Source: Nocardia asteroides
GTDB lineage: Bacteria; Actinomycetota; Actinomycetes; Mycobacteriales; Mycobacteriaceae
Direction of reading: 5' to 3'
DNA length: 64,000 nt
NCBI GenBank assembly: GCA_019930625.1
Contig: CP082844.1
Location: forward strand, 2,170,001 to 2,234,000
In this document: positions 62,187 to 64,000 of the stretch, piece by piece
Numbering within the stretch: position 1 is the stretch's first letter
How the letters are laid out: each line of letters starts with the position of its first letter
Made by a program: the position numbers and the translations under genes
Notes under the pieces: generated by a model
Seen by the model: the letters and a program-made list of their open reading frames with translations, nothing else
Databases searched by the model: none
Told to the model about the DNA's origin: nothing

Positions 62187-64000
62187 TCACCGATCGGCGG
62201 ACCCTGCCCCGCTGTCGGTTTCGGCTGCGTGACCTGGTGACCGTCGGCTCGGCCGCGCGCCGGGCTCTGCCGGGTTCTCCGGCGGCGCGTCGACGGTCTC
62301 CGGCTTGTCACCAGCGGAGGGTACGGCTTCTAGTATCCGGGCGGCTGCCCTGCTCAGGACATTGTCCAGTTCATCGTCCAGTTCGGTGACCACCCGATCG
62401 TACTCGCGGAATTCTTTCGCGAGCTCGAAGAATTTCGGATCTCGGAGGGCGTTGGCGGCCGGTTGATGCCTATGTGTATCGGAGGGAGAGATTTCGACAT
62501 GGCCGATGTGGAGAACACGGGGATCGAGGCTCGCTGCGATGGCTTGACGGACCAGTGCTTCCCCGGCGTCGGCCAGCCTGTCACGCAGAGCGGAGATCGG
62601 AGACCGACCCGATCTCGCAATGCCGACCAGGTCGATGTCTTCTAGAGCGTAGGTGAATTTCCAGTGACTATGACCGCGAACCCGCGCGAGGGTCGACGCC
62701 GCGTGGGCACGCAGGTCGTCATGAGGTGCTGATCGGAAATCACGGAACGGACCTGGATCGAGACCCTGCTCGACCATCAATTCGAGCAGGCACTCCGCCG
62801 CATCGTCGAAGAGACTGTTCAGCAGCGTGAGCGGATATTCGGAATTGCGGAGATCTTCTATCAAATCCGCTGAGTGTATAATCAGAAAAGCCTGATCGCG
62901 CAGCCTGTGAGCGATGGCCATATGCTGAATATCCCTTTCCCATATGCCGCGATGATTCACTATTTCGTAGGAAAGTTGTAAGGGGTATGCCTGCAACCAG
63001 TCGGTGAACAGATTCGGATTTATGTTCCAATCCGCAAACCGGGTACGGATCTTTTCCCGCCGGGACATTGCCCGATCCCATTTTCGAGCGAGTTGGTCTA
63101 CCGTCGCCGCACACCGACGCAGTTCGCTCAGTGCCGATTCTCCGATCCCAGTGCCACCCTGAGCCGGATCGATCGCCGCGTCCAGCGCGCGAATAGCCCA
63201 CTCCCACCTGCTGTAGCGGTGGAATCGGCGAGCATCGGATTCCGCTGAATGCAATGCCAGGTAGTCATGTACTAGTCTGGCGGTGGGCGCTGCGTGGGTG
63301 CCGGGGAATGCACGCAGCCTGCGCACCCTCTCAGGCGTGACCTCGGCGTATGACAGTCCTCTCCGCTCGACGAGTTTGTCGACGACATTCCGCAGGCACA
63401 TTGCCAGAGTACGCTGCCCTTCCGAATTCGGTTGAACCTGCCAGATCGACTGATTGTTCCTCCCTCGTCGCATTATCAGCTCCCGTTCGGTCACGCTGAC
63501 TGATTCGAGATCCCGATCGAATGCCTTTTCCATGTCATGACACTGGAACCACGCCCACCTGTGCAATGCCCATACCGGTTTGCTTAGGCTTGCGGAACGA
63601 CTCTCGATGACTCGAGGGCCTTGCTCGAGCAGATTAAGCCCACCGTAAACAGCTCGAACCGCGTTCTGCAGAATGCGATCGACCTCACCGTCCAGGCGAT
63701 CCATCTCTCCCAGCGAAAGATACAGAGTTTCCAATTCGCGGAGCTCTGAGAACTCGGAGATCAGCGCCATCAGCCGACCCAGATCCTCACCGGAGAGAGT
63801 AACCGTGCCTTCGGACACCTTGCCGGATTCCCCGTGCCGCCGGACTTTCGCCTGGTTCGAATCCCACAGGTTCGCTCTAATTGATTTCAGCTCGGCATCG
63901 GTGACGGTATTCGGATCGAGCTGGAGACCAGAACTGATACGTAAAGAGACAATATTTCTCCGGGTTACTATTTCTTGATACTCGGACCTGTCCAACTGGA
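62187..64000 (-). CDS. Large hypothetical protein, possibly truncated by the window edge
   Basis: At least 602 residues, frame open to the right edge; a TTG at 63995 is the only visible start and may be internal. Mostly helical, acidic/basic mixed, with no motif I recognise. The middle has WALHRWAWFQCHDMEKAFDR and FADWNINPNLFTDWLQAYPL; the C-terminal 60 residues are Pro/Glu-rich and disordered. Codon use is visibly more AT-tolerant than in neighbours (many A/T third positions), suggesting horizontal origin. Large unique helical proteins of this type often belong to defence or accessory islands, but no partner gene is in view. Confidence 0.65.
   Translation of the reverse strand, partial: QLDRSEYQEIVTRRNIVSLRISSGLQLDPNTVTDAELKSIRANLWDSNQAKVRRHGESGKVSEGTVTLSGEDLGRLMALISEFSELRELETLYLSLGEMDRLDGEVDRILQNAVRAVYGGLNLLEQGPRVIESRSASLSKPVWALHRWAWFQCHDMEKAFDRDLESVSVTERELIMRRGRNNQSIWQVQPNSEGQRTLAMCLRNVVDKLVERRGLSYAEVTPERVRRLRAFPGTHAAPTARLVHDYLALHSAESDARRFHRYSRWEWAIRALDAAIDPAQGGTGIGESALSELRRCAATVDQLARKWDRAMSRREKIRTRFADWNINPNLFTDWLQAYPLQLSYEIVNHRGIWERDIQHMAIAHRLRDQAFLIIHSADLIEDLRNSEYPLTLLNSLFDDAAECLLELMVEQGLDPGPFRDFRSAPHDDLRAHAASTLARVRGHSHWKFTYALEDIDLVGIARSGRSPISALRDRLADAGEALVRQAIAASLDPRVLHIGHVEISPSDTHRHQPAANALRDPKFFELAKEFREYDRVVTELDDELDNVLSRAAARILEAVPSAGDKPETVDAPPENPAEPGARPSRRSPGHAAETDSGAGSADR

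Overview
The window is high-GC actinobacterial DNA and most likely comes from Nocardia or a close mycolate-producing relative. The evidence is a 416-residue KasA-type ketosynthase next to a FadD32-like fatty-acyl-AMP ligase, an antigen-85-type secreted esterase, a mycothiol-type DinB enzyme, a bacterial nitric oxide synthase, and many genes whose start codon lies 6-7 bases after a TANNNT -10 box (leaderless transcription).

Layout. 1-8.5 kb: quinone oxidoreductase (cut by the window edge), FMN lactate monooxygenase-like enzyme, MarR regulator, tRNA-Ser(TGA), NO synthase, NicO-type metal permease, secreted esterase, aromatic aminotransferase, dienelactone-hydrolase-like protein, tRNA-Ser(GCT), tRNA-Arg(ACG). 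8.7-14 kb: a decayed TnpB gene, small housekeeping-type genes, and a translationally coupled cytosine methyltransferase/Vsr endonuclease pair. 14.3-22.3 kb: KasA-like synthase, FadD32-like ligase, a heterodimeric ABC exporter and a glycolipid-binding-family protein. 22.4-24.5 kb: tyrA, a TadA-associated protein, tadA and tRNA-Ser(CGA).

24.5-34.4 kb is a 9.9-kb integrated element in the 3' end of tRNA-Ser(CGA), bounded by 35-bp direct repeats. It has leftward integrase and repressor genes, a rightward operon of excisionase, zinc-motif proteins, a TOPRIM/RecA-like replication protein with iteron-like repeats inside its 3' end, and a small protein resembling actinophage terminase small subunits. 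A right-hand module holds a two-gene membrane-protein operon and an XRE/TPR regulator. There are no capsid, tail or conjugation genes. This is the layout of a phage satellite (PICI-like) and is the most interesting object here.

34.4-43.2 kb: RibD-like deaminase, ABM-domain membrane protein, guanine deaminase, AhpD-like proteins, two tandem paralogous small membrane proteins, an MMPL transporter divergent from a TetR gene, and an Rrf2-type regulator. 43.3-46.9 kb: a second heterodimeric ABC exporter. 47-51.8 kb: a queuosine group (tgt, YhhQ-type precursor transporter, GluQ-RS) with two Pro/Gln-rich membrane proteins and a DUF309 protein. 52-64 kb: orphan DUF397 gene, stand-alone qcrB, WS/DGAT-like acyltransferase, tRNA-Ser(GGA), 4.5S SRP RNA, an AspAT-type aminotransferase, a methyltransferase/SRPBCC pair, a broken gene, and a large unknown protein running into the right edge. 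All four tRNA-Ser isoacceptors lie within the window.
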